Shown here: in pieces, positions 1 through 8,898 of the stretch
Numbering within the stretch: the first letter of the stretch is position 1
How the letters are laid out: the number at the start of each line of letters is the position of its first letter
NCBI GenBank assembly: GCA_947591455.1
Contig: CANQDC010000003.1
Span: 1 to 52,388 of the forward strand
DNA from: an uncultured Bacilli bacterium
GTDB lineage: Bacteria; Bacillota_I; Bacilli_A; RF39; UBA660
DNA length: 52,388 nucleotides
Direction of reading: 5' to 3'
Notes under the pieces: model-generated
The model's database searches: none
Told to the model about the DNA's origin: nothing
Seen by the model: only the letters and a program-made list of their open reading frames with translations
Position numbers and translations under genes: made by a program

Positions 1-1
1 T

Positions 2-1273
2 AATAAAAATGTTGTAATATTAGCTAGTGATCAAAACGGAAGTGGACTTGCAGGATATTATATTGGAAATAATCCAATTTGTGAGAATAATTCTTACAAA
101 GCAACTAGCAAAGAAAAAGTAGAACAAACATTTGACAATGGAACGTATTATGTATGTGTAAAAGATAAAGTAGGAAATACCAGTAATACCGTTTCCTTCA
201 GCGTTAGTAAAATTGATAAAATAAAACCGACTTGTGAAATATTTGCTTCAGGAGAGAAAGGAACTAATGATTGGTATACAAGTAATGTTAGTTTTTCTTT
301 AACACCACACGATGAAGGAGGAAGTGGAGTCAGAAGTAAAAAAATCTCTTCAGAAAAACTTACCATGAATACCAAATCTTATGTTGTTAATGGAGTGGTT
401 ATTGATCAAGCCGGAAATGAAGGAACTTGTACTATAACAGTCAAAAAAGATGATAAAACTCCGAGTCTTACTGTGAATAAAACCAGTGTTACAATTGATC
501 AAGGGGCCTCAGAATCTATTACAAAATATTATACCGAAAGTACGGGATTAAGTGGAGCAAGTACAAAGTGTATGTATAATGGCACCGAAATTAGCAATAT
601 CAGTTCCTTGTCTTTGGGCGTATATCCAGTGACATGTACAATTACTGGTGGTAATGGAAAAACATCAAACAAAACAATTACTTTTAGACATAGATATAAA
701 TCCACTTTAGCTTGTAGTGGGAATAGAACTTTAAGTAATGGGACATGTACATATTATTATGAAAATAACGAAACGCAATGTGGATGTTCGGTTTATAAGA
801 GTTGTTCTAATTCAAATTGTACACCTATTTATAAAGAAAAAGCTGCTGCTCCTTGCGATTGTATCCAATATTCTTGTACTTTGTATCAATCTTGCCAAAT
901 ATGTCATGGTACTGCCTGGGTTGCATGTGAGGGTAAGTTTAAATATACGGTTTATTATCATGCTGATAGTCCTTATTTTCAATGTTGTACAACACCAGAA
1001 CCGGAACGTCAGAAAGACTGTGGTACGGAAACTGTATATGGTTCCGAATGCAATAATGCAACTTCTAAAAAATGTTCAAAATATAAATCTTGTCGGGATT
1101 CCTCATTTGGAATACAAGGTTATGAATCTTGCCGTGATTCATCTTGTGGGTGTGAAACGGCAAAAAATTGTACTAAAACGGAGAATCAATATTTATATAA
1201 TGCTTGTACTCAAAAGGGAAATGATGGCAGCTATGGGACCGTAAATAATACGGATAAATATTGTTATTTTTAG
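2..1273 (+). CDS. Ig-like, cysteine-rich surface protein (5' end outside window)
   Basis: The reading frame is open from base 2 to the TAA at 1273, so only the last 423 residues are seen; an internal ATG at 365 is not the start. The N-terminal half visible here has bacterial Ig-like/adhesin repeats, with patterns such as KPTCEI and DQAGNEGTCTITVK, each likely holding one disulphide. The last ~190 residues (from about 700) are extremely cysteine-rich, about 24 Cys, with CGC, CDC and SCRDSS repeats. This fits an extracellular, disulphide-stabilised domain. No LPXTG motif or C-terminal membrane segment is present, so anchoring must be N-terminal or indirect. The next gene starts 10 bases downstream and is probably co-transcribed. 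Surface location is inference; binding target unknown. Confidence 0.8.
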   Translation, partial: NKNVVILASDQNGSGLAGYYIGNNPICENNSYKATSKEKVEQTFDNGTYYVCVKDKVGNTSNTVSFSVSKIDKIKPTCEIFASGEKGTNDWYTSNVSFSLTPHDEGGSGVRSKKISSEKLTMNTKSYVVNGVVIDQAGNEGTCTITVKKDDKTPSLTVNKTSVTIDQGASESITKYYTESTGLSGASTKCMYNGTEISNISSLSLGVYPVTCTITGGNGKTSNKTITFRHRYKSTLACSGNRTLSNGTCTYYYENNETQCGCSVYKSCSNSNCTPIYKEKAAAPCDCIQYSCTLYQSCQICHGTAWVACEGKFKYTVYYHADSPYFQCCTTPEPERQKDCGTETVYGSECNNATSKKCSKYKSCRDSSFGIQGYESCRDSSCGCETAKNCTKTENQYLYNACTQKGNDGSYGTVNNTDKYCYF

Positions 1274-1282
1274 GAGAAGAAT

Positions 1283-1726
1283 ATGAAACATAAAATTATA
1301 TTATACATTCCTATATTTTTTCTAATATTTTTAGTTGCTTTTTTTACCACTTTTTATGTTGTTAAATTTTTTCATAACAGGAATACAAATATACCGGAAG
1401 TTACAGAAACGATAGAAGAAAAAAGCTGTCTTCTCAAAACTTTTGAAAATGAAGACGAAATTTCTTATATCAAAGTCAATATGAAAGTGGAAAAAGACAA
1501 AATTTTAAATAAAAGTTCTGAAGTATTTATAAAGTGTTTGAATAAAAAATATTTTCAAGAATTAGAAAATAATGAGGGATTTAAGCAAAATCGTCATTTT
1601 GATGAAGCAAATTTACAAATTACTTTATCGAATAATGATTATATGGATTTTACAACGCGTGATGAAATAGTCTCTTATCAAAATTATATAAATTCTTTAA
1701 AGGAAATAGGGTATATTTGTGATTAA
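1283..1726 (+). CDS. membrane-anchored hypothetical protein
   Basis: This 147-residue protein starts at ATG 1283 with a GGAGAAG ribosome site overlapping the end of the upstream surface-protein gene. Residues ~5-30 form one hydrophobic membrane segment. The rest (~115 residues) is charged and hydrophilic, with three Cys (C49, C85, C146), and is probably outside the cell. I do not recognise a family. The 9-base gap to the Ig-like gene and the terminator right after it suggest the two work together, perhaps as an anchor or accessory to the surface protein; that role is inference from position only. Confidence 0.7.
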   Translation: MKHKIILYIPIFFLIFLVAFFTTFYVVKFFHNRNTNIPEVTETIEEKSCLLKTFENEDEISYIKVNMKVEKDKILNKSSEVFIKCLNKKYFQELENNEGFKQNRHFDEANLQITLSNNDYMDFTTRDEIVSYQNYINSLKEIGYICD

Positions 1727-1759
1727 AAAAAGCTGATTAACTATTTAACAAGCTTTTTT
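1725..1759 (+). terminator. intrinsic terminator after the surface-protein pair
   Basis: AAAAAAGCT (1726-1734) pairs with AGCTTTTTT (1751-1759) across a 16-base loop. The stem starts in the stop codon of the 147-residue gene. Few G-C pairs, so strength is moderate. Confidence 0.6.
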
Positions 1760-1802
1760 CTTTTATACGTGATATAATACATACGTTTTGGAAGTGATAA
1801 CC

Positions 1803-3086
1803 ATGAAATTTAATATTATAACTCTTGGATGTAAAGTAAATTTATATGAAAGTGAAATTATGAAAGAGAAATTAATTCAGAACGGTTTTCTTGCAACGGA
1901 TTTTGATCAAGCTGATATTGTAGTAATAAATACCTGTTCAGTCACAAATATGGCGGATAAAAAATCTTTGAGACAAGTAAAACATGCTAAGAGGGCGGGT
2001 AAAATTCTTGTGGTATGTGGATGCAGTTCTGAAAATCATCAAGTCGATTATCAAAGTCAAGGAATAGACATTTTAATCGGAAATAAAGACAAAAGTAAAA
2101 TTGCTTCCATACTTTTACAATATTTAAAAACCAAACAGGCAATTACTTGTTTTTATAATCAAGAAGAGTATGAATTTGAAGATATGACAATTGACAAATT
2201 TTTGGATCACACAAGAGCATTTGTAAAAATTCAAGATGGTTGTAATAATTTTTGCAGTTACTGTATTATTCCTTATGTCAGAAAAAATATTCGAAATAAA
2301 GAGTTTCAAAAAGCGATAAATGAGATTAAAACGTTAGTGAAAAATGGCCACAAAGAAATTGTTTTAACTGGAATTCATACAGGATCCTATCATACACCAG
2401 AAGGGCATGATTTAACCGATTTAATTCATGAGATAAGTAAAATAGAGGCGTTAAAAAGAATCAGAATTTCTTCTATTGAAGCGACCGAAATCAATGATAA
2501 ATTATTACAAGAAATTAAAGAAAATCCAAAAATCGTGAATCATTTTCATATTCCCTTACAATCTGGAAGTGATGCAATACTAAAACGAATGAATCGTAAA
2601 TATACTGTTGAGTTTTACAAAGAAAAAATAGCAGCCATTCGAAATATAAAGCCGGATGTAAGTATTACCACCGATGTTATCGTGGGACATCCATATGAAA
2701 CCGATGATTTATTTTTAGAAACTATAAAAACATGTCAAGAAATAAATTTTGCCAAAATTCATGTTTTTCCTTATTCGAAACGTGATGGAACATTATCCAG
2801 TACAATGCCTATGCAAGTAGAAGAGAAAATAAAAAAACAAAGAAGCAAAACACTAGGAGAAATTAGTAAAAATTTAGAAGAAAGTTTTTTTAAAAAACAT
2901 TTAGATCAGCAAGTAGAAGTGTTAATTGAAGAAGTTTTTGAAAATGAATCAATTGGTCATACTACCAATTATTTGAAGATTAAAGTAAGTGAAAAATTAG
3001 AAAAAAATGAACTGTATCTGGTTCATTTAACAGATGTACAAGATGGATATTTACTTGGAAAAAGAAAAGAAAAAGTTAGTTTATGA
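1803..3086 (+). CDS. mtaB: tRNA t6A37 methylthiotransferase MtaB
   Basis: Radical-SAM enzyme of the MiaB/MtaB family that adds a methylthio group to t6A37 of tRNA, using two [4Fe-4S] clusters. Start chosen at ATG 1803 (GGAAG ribosome site at 1790) rather than an in-frame TTG at 1788; 427 residues. The N-terminal cluster cysteines are C10 (in LGCKVNLYES, the signature of the YqeV/MtaB branch), C45 and C74; the radical-SAM cysteines are C147, C151 and C154 (CNNFCSYC). The C-terminal ~60 residues look like a TRAM RNA-binding domain. A TATAAT at 1773-1778 is the likely -10. The gene ends in TGA and overlaps the convergent XRE gene by 11 bases. Confidence 0.93.
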   Translation: MKFNIITLGCKVNLYESEIMKEKLIQNGFLATDFDQADIVVINTCSVTNMADKKSLRQVKHAKRAGKILVVCGCSSENHQVDYQSQGIDILIGNKDKSKIASILLQYLKTKQAITCFYNQEEYEFEDMTIDKFLDHTRAFVKIQDGCNNFCSYCIIPYVRKNIRNKEFQKAINEIKTLVKNGHKEIVLTGIHTGSYHTPEGHDLTDLIHEISKIEALKRIRISSIEATEINDKLLQEIKENPKIVNHFHIPLQSGSDAILKRMNRKYTVEFYKEKIAAIRNIKPDVSITTDVIVGHPYETDDLFLETIKTCQEINFAKIHVFPYSKRDGTLSSTMPMQVEEKIKKQRSKTLGEISKNLEESFFKKHLDQQVEVLIEEVFENESIGHTTNYLKIKVSEKLEKNELYLVHLTDVQDGYLLGKRKEKVSL

Positions 3087-3315
3087 CTTTTTCTTTCATT
3101 TTATATGAAATCATCGTATCAGTTAGTCCTAATAAATAATCTGCCGAAACATCTAATATTCTACATATATTAGCTAAATAAGTAATTGGCATAACGTTCA
3201 CCCCTTTTTCATAGCGAGCATATTGTTGTTGTTTTAATCCTAGTTGATTGGCAAGTTCCTTTTGAGTCATATTTCTACAATCGCGAACCCATTGTAGACG
3301 ATCCGTATAGTACAT
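3076..3315 (-). CDS. XRE-family transcriptional regulator (79 aa)
   Basis: Small Cro/CI-type DNA-binding protein. The helix-turn-helix covers about residues 16-38 (MTQKELANQLGLKQQQYARY), followed by the usual YLLGLTD end of these single-domain regulators. Start at ATG 3315 with an AAGGAGG site six bases upstream. Convergent with mtaB, whose end it overlaps. An inverted repeat ATGTGT-N10-ACACAT lies just upstream (3356-3377) and may be its own operator. Target genes are not evident from the window; rnhC upstream has its own terminator. Confidence 0.88.
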   Translation of the reverse strand: MYYTDRLQWVRDCRNMTQKELANQLGLKQQQYARYEKGVNVMPITYLANICRILDVSADYLLGLTDTMISYKMKEKVIN

Positions 3316-3355
3316 ATTTACCTCCTTAAGATTTTTATACTATTCATCCAAAACG

Positions 3356-3377
3356 ATGTGTCGATATATGAACACAT
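3356..3377. promoter_or_regulatory. inverted repeat, candidate operator
   Basis: ATGTGT (3356-3361) and ACACAT (3372-3377) form perfect half sites separated by 10 bases, about 40 bases upstream of the XRE gene start. Half-site spacing of about one and a half turns suits a dimeric regulator. Binding by the adjacent XRE protein is inference. Confidence 0.4.
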
Positions 3378-3409
3378 TTGTTGTAATAAAATAAGTGTAA
3401 AAAAGGAAG

Positions 3410-3447
3410 TAAAAAAGAAAAGAAGTTATTATTTAAAAGCTTCTTTT
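3410..3447 (-). terminator. intrinsic terminator of rnhC
   Basis: On the minus strand, AAAAGAAG (from 3447) pairs with CTTCTTTT (3425-3418), followed by a T run (3411-3416). The stem includes the last codons of rnhC. Confidence 0.6.
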
Positions 3448-4370
3448 ATTTTATCAGTATTTTTAAAATTTAATTTGGCAATATCATTTAATTTCTCAAA
3501 ACCATATTTTTTGACGATTTCAACTCCAACTTCATCGACTATTGTGTTGGCTCCTTTGGGTATTTGAATATCTAAATTTCTCGAAAGCTCATCCATTTTT
3601 AATAAAAAGATATAACGACTGATGACGCTCGCCACAGCTACACTAGCACATTTACTTTCTGCTTTCGTTGTAAAAGTAATATTAGTAACTTTTTGTGTAG
3701 ATTCGATAATATGCTCAAAATACTTTCGAGGATAAACAAATTGATCGACCACAATTTTTTCATAAGGATAAGTAGTTTCTTTATGTGTTATATTGTAAAG
3801 AACTTTATTATGTAAAATCGCTTTAATTTTGTTCATATTATATCCTTTATTTTGGTATGTGTTATAATCTTTATTGCTTAAAGTAAATGTTACGTAAGGA
3901 ATTTCTTTCATTAATATAGGGGCGATTTTTACTATTTTCTCATCCGTTAATTTTTTAGAATCTTTAACACCTAATTCATTAATAAAATCGATTTTTGTTT
4001 TATCAACAAAGCTAGCTGTTACAATGATAGGTCCAAAATAATCACCGGTGCCAACTTCATCCGATCCAATGGTTGACATGCTATAAAAATAATTTAATTC
4101 TTCTTTATATTTTTCTTTTTTCTTACTGTTTTCTGAAATATCAATCGTTCGATTATTTACTTTTTTTTCCATATCGACCCAAATATTCGCATCAATATCC
4201 GCACTTATTCCTTGAAACATTACTTTCCCACTTTGATATAGCGTAATAATCGTATCAGCTTCCATAGCTTGAAAAATAGCATAAGGAGGCGTTTTTTCTC
4301 TTCGTACATCCTTATAATACTCAATCATCTTTTTTTGAATATTGTCACTTACTTTAAATACTATTGTCAA
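3429..4370 (-). CDS. rnhC: ribonuclease HIII
   Basis: Cleaves the RNA strand of RNA-DNA hybrids in the cytoplasm. The N-terminal ~75 residues are the TBP-like/DUF3378 domain typical of RNase HIII (LYQSGKVMFQG). The RNase H-fold catalytic domain begins at GSDEVGTGDYFGP with the metal-binding D104 and E105, and further acidic residues in GVKDSKKL and VVDQF. Start placed at TTG 4370, which has GAGGTGA at good spacing; a GTG at 4379 lies inside that ribosome site. 313 residues, normal length. Divergent from cvpA, as in Bacillus where rnhC and zapA-cvpA adjoin; zapA is missing here. Confidence 0.93.
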   Translation of the reverse strand: MTIVFKVSDNIQKKMIEYYKDVRREKTPPYAIFQAMEADTIITLYQSGKVMFQGISADIDANIWVDMEKKVNNRTIDISENSKKKEKYKEELNYFYSMSTIGSDEVGTGDYFGPIIVTASFVDKTKIDFINELGVKDSKKLTDEKIVKIAPILMKEIPYVTFTLSNKDYNTYQNKGYNMNKIKAILHNKVLYNITHKETTYPYEKIVVDQFVYPRKYFEHIIESTQKVTNITFTTKAESKCASVAVASVISRYIFLLKMDELSRNLDIQIPKGANTIVDEVGVEIVKKYGFEKLNDIAKLNFKNTDKIKEAFK

Positions 4371-4456
4371 AAGAATCACCTCAAAAACATTTTAGCATAA
4401 ATTTCTTTCTTTTTCATTAAGAATATAATATAATGAAATAGAGTAGGAGAGTAAGT

Positions 4457-5164
4457 ATGAGTATTATTGATACAGTGATTATTCTGTTTTTATTGTTAGG
4501 TGCAGTATTAGGATTTAAAAAAGGAGTGATTCAAAGCATTGTCTCTTTTGTTGGGACAATTCTGGTTGTAATTCTTTCCTTTTGGCTTAAAAATCCTTTA
4601 TCGGTATTTTTATATACCTATTTACCATTTTTTAATTTTTCGATTAGTGCAATTAATATTTTAGTTTATGAAGCAATAGCATTTCTAATTGTTTTCGCTC
4701 TTTTAAGCACGATTTTACGAATTATATTAAAAATATCAGGTATGGTCGAATTGCTCTTAAAATTTACCATAGTATTAGCCATCCCATCTAAAATTTTAGG
4801 AGCAATTTTTGGCTTTTTGGAATATTACATATTTATATTTGTGATTTTGTTTGTATTTTCTTTATGTAATATTGATAGTGAATTACTCCAAGAAAGTAAA
4901 TTAGCAGAACAGATATTAAGTCATTCTCCTGTTATATCTACCATTGTTGAAGATTCCTATAATGCGGTAAAGACGTTTACTGATATTAATAAAAAAGAGG
5001 AAAGCATTGAAAAAAAGAATGAAGAAGCCATCGAAGTTTTATTAAAATATCATATGATTAGCGAAGAAAATTTAAATCGTTTGAACCAAAAGAAGAAATT
5101 CAATATTCCTAATTTAGATCAGATTATTAAAAATTCAACGAAAGGAGAAAAAGATAATGATTAA
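4457..5164 (+). CDS. cvpA: CvpA family membrane protein
   Basis: 235-residue membrane protein with about four hydrophobic segments in the first 150 residues and a charged cytoplasmic tail of about 85 residues. The N-terminus (IDTVIILFLLLGAVLGFKKG) is the CvpA/colicin V production signature. Two overlapping TATAAT boxes lie at 4424-4434 and an AGGAGA site precedes ATG 4457. It overlaps trxA by 8 bases, suggesting translational coupling. The biochemical role of CvpA proteins is poorly defined; the Bacillus homologue (YshB) sits in the same neighbourhood. Confidence 0.85.
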   Translation: MSIIDTVIILFLLLGAVLGFKKGVIQSIVSFVGTILVVILSFWLKNPLSVFLYTYLPFFNFSISAINILVYEAIAFLIVFALLSTILRIILKISGMVELLLKFTIVLAIPSKILGAIFGFLEYYIFIFVILFVFSLCNIDSELLQESKLAEQILSHSPVISTIVEDSYNAVKTFTDINKKEESIEKKNEEAIEVLLKYHMISEENLNRLNQKKKFNIPNLDQIIKNSTKGEKDND

Positions 5165-5450
5165 ATATTTAGAAAATGAAAATATGAAGGACATAATAAA
5201 AGAAGGCATTTACATTGTTGATTTTTATGCCGATTGGTGTGGACCATGTAAAATGATGGGTTCTGTTTTAGAAAACATGTCTGCTACCAATATTTTAAAA
5301 ATAAATACAGATTCTCATCCAGATGTAGCTAGTGAATATGGAATTATGAACATTCCCACTTTACTTTTTTTTAAAGATGGGGAAGAAATAAAGAAAACAG
5401 TTGGATTTAAAACCAAAGAAGAAATCCAAGAAATTCTTGATCAATTATAA
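5157..5450 (+). CDS. trxA: thioredoxin
   Basis: Small cytoplasmic disulphide reductase, 97 residues. The active site W27-C28-G29-P30-C31 and the cis-proline region NIPTLLFF are intact. It is translationally coupled to cvpA (ATG inside the end of cvpA; AAAGGAG upstream). The partner reductase is not in the window. In Bacillus trxA directly precedes uvrC; here a small divergently oriented YigZ-domain gene separates the two. Confidence 0.95.
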   Translation: MIKYLENENMKDIIKEGIYIVDFYADWCGPCKMMGSVLENMSATNILKINTDSHPDVASEYGIMNIPTLLFFKDGEEIKKTVGFKTKEEIQEILDQL

Positions 5451-5454
5451 AAAT

Positions 5455-5480
5455 TGGTTCGTTTGTTTAACCACTTTTTT
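5455..5480 (+). terminator. possible terminator after trxA
   Basis: TGGTT (5455-5459) pairs with AACCA (5469-5473), followed by a T run to 5480. Only a five-base stem, so weak. Confidence 0.4.
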
Positions 5481-5492
5481 TAAACAGAGATT

Positions 5493-5843
5493 TTACTTCA
5501 TTAAAACATTCTTACAAGCGGTAGTATACGCTCTTAGTAAACCGCCGGCCCCTAATTTTATTCCCCCAAAATATCGAACAACTGCAATGAGAACATGATT
5601 CAACTCTTTTCTTTCAATCAGCAAATAAATGGGGTTTCCCGCAGTACCAGAGGGTTCTTTATCATCACTTTTTTTCATGAATTGATCTATTTTATAAGCA
5701 TAGGGAATATGTTTTGCTTTTTTATGTTCCTTTTTTAAATATTCTAAAATCGTTTTTACTTCCTCTACATTTTCTACTTCATAGTAGTAAGCAATAAATT
5801 TCGATTTTTTAATTTCCAAGGTATATTCATTTATTAATTTCAT
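5493..5843 (-). CDS. YigZ/IMPACT-family protein, N-terminal domain only
   Basis: Start taken at the ATG at 5843, which has AGGAGA at correct spacing, giving 116 residues. The sequence carries the hallmarks of the YigZ/IMPACT N-terminal domain: SKFIAYY, HIPYAYKI, DDKEPSGTAGNPI and VRYFGGIKLGAGGLLRAY. Typical bacterial YigZ proteins are about 200 residues with a C-terminal DUF1949 domain, which is absent; the protein stops shortly after the conserved RAY motif. Whether this is a natural single-domain form or a truncation cannot be decided, but the conserved core is intact and the frame is clean. In eukaryotes IMPACT acts on the GCN1/GCN2 pathway; the bacterial role is unclear. Confidence 0.85.
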   Translation of the reverse strand: MKLINEYTLEIKKSKFIAYYYEVENVEEVKTILEYLKKEHKKAKHIPYAYKIDQFMKKSDDKEPSGTAGNPIYLLIERKELNHVLIAVVRYFGGIKLGAGGLLRAYTTACKNVLMK

Positions 5844-5961
5844 ATGATTCTCCTGTTCTTTTGTTATAGCATGAATTTCTAAAGGGAGCAAGTAGGTAAG
5901 AGAAATAGTCCTTATTTTTTTATAAATTTATAGTATAATAAAGTTGTTAGGAGGGATACTC

Positions 5962-7722
5962 ATGTTTAAAGAAAAATTAGCTTTAATTCCTAATTTACCG
6001 GGAAGTTATCAAATGCGTAATCAAGATGGCGTGATTATTTATGTAGGAAAAGCGAAAAATCTGCATCGTCGTGTCTCTTCCTATTTCAATCGTACCCAAA
6101 CAGGAAAAACGGCTAAAATGGTAAGTGAAATCGCTGATTTTACCTATATTGTTGCTAGTAGCGAATTGGAAGCATTTATTATTGAAATTAATTTAATTAA
6201 AGAATTTAATCCAAAATATAATATTTTATTAAAAGATGATAAAAGTTATCCGTATATTGAATATATTAGTAAACCTTATCCCAAAGTAAAAGTTTCTCGT
6301 TATTTAAATATTCGTAAAAAAGATAATAAAAAACTATTTGGACCATTTCCAAATGCCTATGCGGCTCGTCGAATTGTGAATTTACTAAATCGTATTTATC
6401 CTTTAAAAAAATGTAATGGAAATCCCAAAGAAGTCTGTTTGTATTATCATATTCATGAATGTTTAGGATATTGTAGTAAACGATTAAATCAACAAGAATT
6501 AGAACTTATGGAAAAAGAAATATTAAGTTTTTTACATGGCAACGATAAAGTATTAACCAACCGATTAGAAAAAAAGATGATCGAATATAGTAATTCCTTA
6601 AATTATGAAATGGCTTTAGAAATGAAAAAAGAATTGGAATACATAAAAATTGTTTTAAATAAACAAAAAGTAGAACTGCATGATTTAGTTGATCGAGATA
6701 TATTTGGGTATTACTTTGATAAAGGGTATATTAGTATTCAAATATTTTTCTTACGAAATGGGAAACTCGTAGGGGGAAAAACCGATATTTTTCCTTTAAT
6801 TAGTGAATTAGAAGATGATCTGGATTTATTTATCGCCTCATTTTATGCCAAACATGAAGTACCAAAAGAAATATTAGTAAGCGAGGCATTGAATAAAGAA
6901 ATATTAGAAAGCCTTCTAGCTACAAAATTTTTAACTCCTACGCGGGGAGCCAAAAAGAAACTGTTAGATATGGCTGTATTAAATAGTAAACTAAATTTAG
7001 AAAGAGAATTAGAATTAATTAAAAAAGACGAATATGTTACAGAAAGTGCCAATGAAGAATTAAAAGAGTTATTAGGATTAAAACAATTATATCGAATAGA
7101 TTTATTTGATAACTCCAATCTTTTTGGGAGTTTTTCGGTAAGTGGTATGGTTGTATTTAAAAATGGTCGTCCTAGCAAAAATGATTATCGAAAATTTAAA
7201 ATTAGCGTCGATAAAAATGATGATTATAATACGATGCGGGAAGTAATTTATAGAAGATATTCACGCATGAAAATGGAACAAAGTGAAAAACCAGATTTAA
7301 TTATTGTCGATGGAGGAGAAAATCAAGTGCGGGCTTGTTTAGAAATATTAGAAAGCCTAAATTTAAAGATTATGGTTTGTGGACTTAAGAAAAATGATCG
7401 CCATCGAACGAATGATTTAGTCTTAGAAAATTTAGAAATTGTGGAAATAGACCGAAGTAGTAATTTATTCCATTTTTTAACGCGTATGCAAGATGAAGTG
7501 CATCGTTATACGATTAATTATCATCGGACTATTCGAAGTAAGGGAAGTATATCAAGTGTTTTAGATCATGTCTATGGCATTGGTTCAAAACGAAAAAAAG
7601 AACTGATCAAACAATATGGCAGTGTGGCAAAAATGAAACAAGCTTCCCTAGAAGATTTAGAAAAATTCCTTCCCAAAGATACTGCAAAAAATTTATTTGA
7701 ATTTTTAAAAGATTTTAAATAG
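5962..7722 (+). CDS. uvrC: UvrABC excinuclease subunit C
   Basis: Makes both incisions in nucleotide excision repair. ATG 5962 is preceded by AGGAGGG; an in-frame TTG at 5944 lies before that site and was rejected. TATAAT at 5934-5939. Domains in order: GIY-YIG nuclease (LPGSYQMRNQDGVIIYVGK, residues ~10-90), a cysteine cluster near 135-165, UVR UvrB-binding motif (~200-235), RNase H-like endonuclease (IDLFDNSNLFGS and IIVDGGENQ), and C-terminal helix-hairpin-helix pairs (~530-580). 586 residues, full length. Confidence 0.96.
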   Translation: MFKEKLALIPNLPGSYQMRNQDGVIIYVGKAKNLHRRVSSYFNRTQTGKTAKMVSEIADFTYIVASSELEAFIIEINLIKEFNPKYNILLKDDKSYPYIEYISKPYPKVKVSRYLNIRKKDNKKLFGPFPNAYAARRIVNLLNRIYPLKKCNGNPKEVCLYYHIHECLGYCSKRLNQQELELMEKEILSFLHGNDKVLTNRLEKKMIEYSNSLNYEMALEMKKELEYIKIVLNKQKVELHDLVDRDIFGYYFDKGYISIQIFFLRNGKLVGGKTDIFPLISELEDDLDLFIASFYAKHEVPKEILVSEALNKEILESLLATKFLTPTRGAKKKLLDMAVLNSKLNLERELELIKKDEYVTESANEELKELLGLKQLYRIDLFDNSNLFGSFSVSGMVVFKNGRPSKNDYRKFKISVDKNDDYNTMREVIYRRYSRMKMEQSEKPDLIIVDGGENQVRACLEILESLNLKIMVCGLKKNDRHRTNDLVLENLEIVEIDRSSNLFHFLTRMQDEVHRYTINYHRTIRSKGSISSVLDHVYGIGSKRKKELIKQYGSVAKMKQASLEDLEKFLPKDTAKNLFEFLKDFK

Positions 7723-7764
7723 TCAGAGAGAATTTTATATAGTATAATAGAGTAGGTGAAGTAC

Positions 7765-8898
7765 ATGAAATTAATAAAACTGGATAAAAATTATGATATA
7801 AAAGTAAAAAGTCAAGTGACCCATTTTTTAACTCCTGATTTTATTTATATTCCCATTGAAAATAGACCGCTTCCATTTAAAAGAAATCAAGAAATTAAAA
7901 AAGAAGAGTCAATTTTTACTGATGTATTCTCTCCTATTTCTGGAAATATTATTGGTGTTTCCAATGGTACTTTTTATGATGGACAAACGAAAAAATGTCT
8001 TGTTTTAAAAAATAATTATCAAGAAAAAGTAAAAAATAGAGTAGCTACACGAAAAAAATTAAGTACCATTACGATTGAAAATATCAAAAATGAAATCAAA
8101 AGAGCGGATTTACAAGAAAAATTATTGCATTTAGATAGCAAACATCTAATCGTCTGTGGAATTGATGAAGAACCTTATATAGCCAATGAAGTATTTATTC
8201 AAAAAGAAAATACCAAAGAAATATTAGAGACGTTGGATGCTTTGTTAAAGTTTTATGAAAACGCCACAGCTCATATTATAATAAAAAATATTGATAGTGA
8301 AAATATAGAGAGTTATTCTAATTTTTTAGGGACATACCAAAATATTGAGCTACATTTAGTCGATGATTATTATATGATCGGCGAAGAACAAAATATTATT
8401 AAATCTTTACATATTAAAGAAGAATATATTTATCTAAAAGCAAGCGATGTTTATGAAATTTATTATAATTTGAAAAAAAGAAAGCCAATCGTCGAAAAAT
8501 ATATTACCATTACAGGAGATGGAATAGCCAATCCTCAAGTTTTTGCTGTAAAATTAGGAACAAAACTAATGGATATTTTAACTGTGAATTATGATCTTGA
8601 TTTCACTAAATATGATCTTTATGTGAATGGGCTTATGAGAGGGAAAAAAATAAATATTGCCAATTTAATCGTGACGAAAGAATTTGATGGAATACTTATT
8701 ATGAATAAAAAGAAAAAAGAACCAAAAGAATGTATTCGTTGCGGGAAATGTATTGAAATATGTCCAATTCATTCTAATCCTATGATGGCTTATTTAACTC
8801 ATAAAAAAGTTCCTTGTATTGAATGTGGTTTATGTTCTTATATATGTCCATCTTATATTCATTTAAGAAAATATTTAATAGGTGATAGTAATGAGTAG
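7765..8898 (+). CDS. RnfC-like iron-sulfur protein lacking the flavin-binding loop
   Basis: Resembles RnfC, the NADH-oxidising subunit of the Rnf ion-pumping complex. Visible parts: N-terminal biotinyl-like barrel (~residues 24-80, with FSPISGNIIGV), a Rossmann-like middle retaining CGIDEEPYIAN where RnfC has NGxECEPYxTSD, an SLBB domain (~246-310, ITGDGIANPQVF), and two [4Fe-4S] motifs with C323, C326, C329, C333 and C351, C354, C357, C361. The glycine-rich GGxGFPT loop that binds FMN/NADH in RnfC is not there; its place (~110-125) is lysine- and leucine-rich. 377 residues versus about 440 usual. ATG 7765 follows AGGTG; a GTG at 7756 is inside that site. TATAAT at 7743. Overlaps the RnfD-like gene by 8 bases. 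Alternative: a ferredoxin-like protein re-used outside Rnf. Confidence 0.75.
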   Translation: MKLIKLDKNYDIKVKSQVTHFLTPDFIYIPIENRPLPFKRNQEIKKEESIFTDVFSPISGNIIGVSNGTFYDGQTKKCLVLKNNYQEKVKNRVATRKKLSTITIENIKNEIKRADLQEKLLHLDSKHLIVCGIDEEPYIANEVFIQKENTKEILETLDALLKFYENATAHIIIKNIDSENIESYSNFLGTYQNIELHLVDDYYMIGEEQNIIKSLHIKEEYIYLKASDVYEIYYNLKKRKPIVEKYITITGDGIANPQVFAVKLGTKLMDILTVNYDLDFTKYDLYVNGLMRGKKINIANLIVTKEFDGILIMNKKKKEPKECIRCGKCIEICPIHSNPMMAYLTHKKVPCIECGLCSYICPSYIHLRKYLIGDSNE

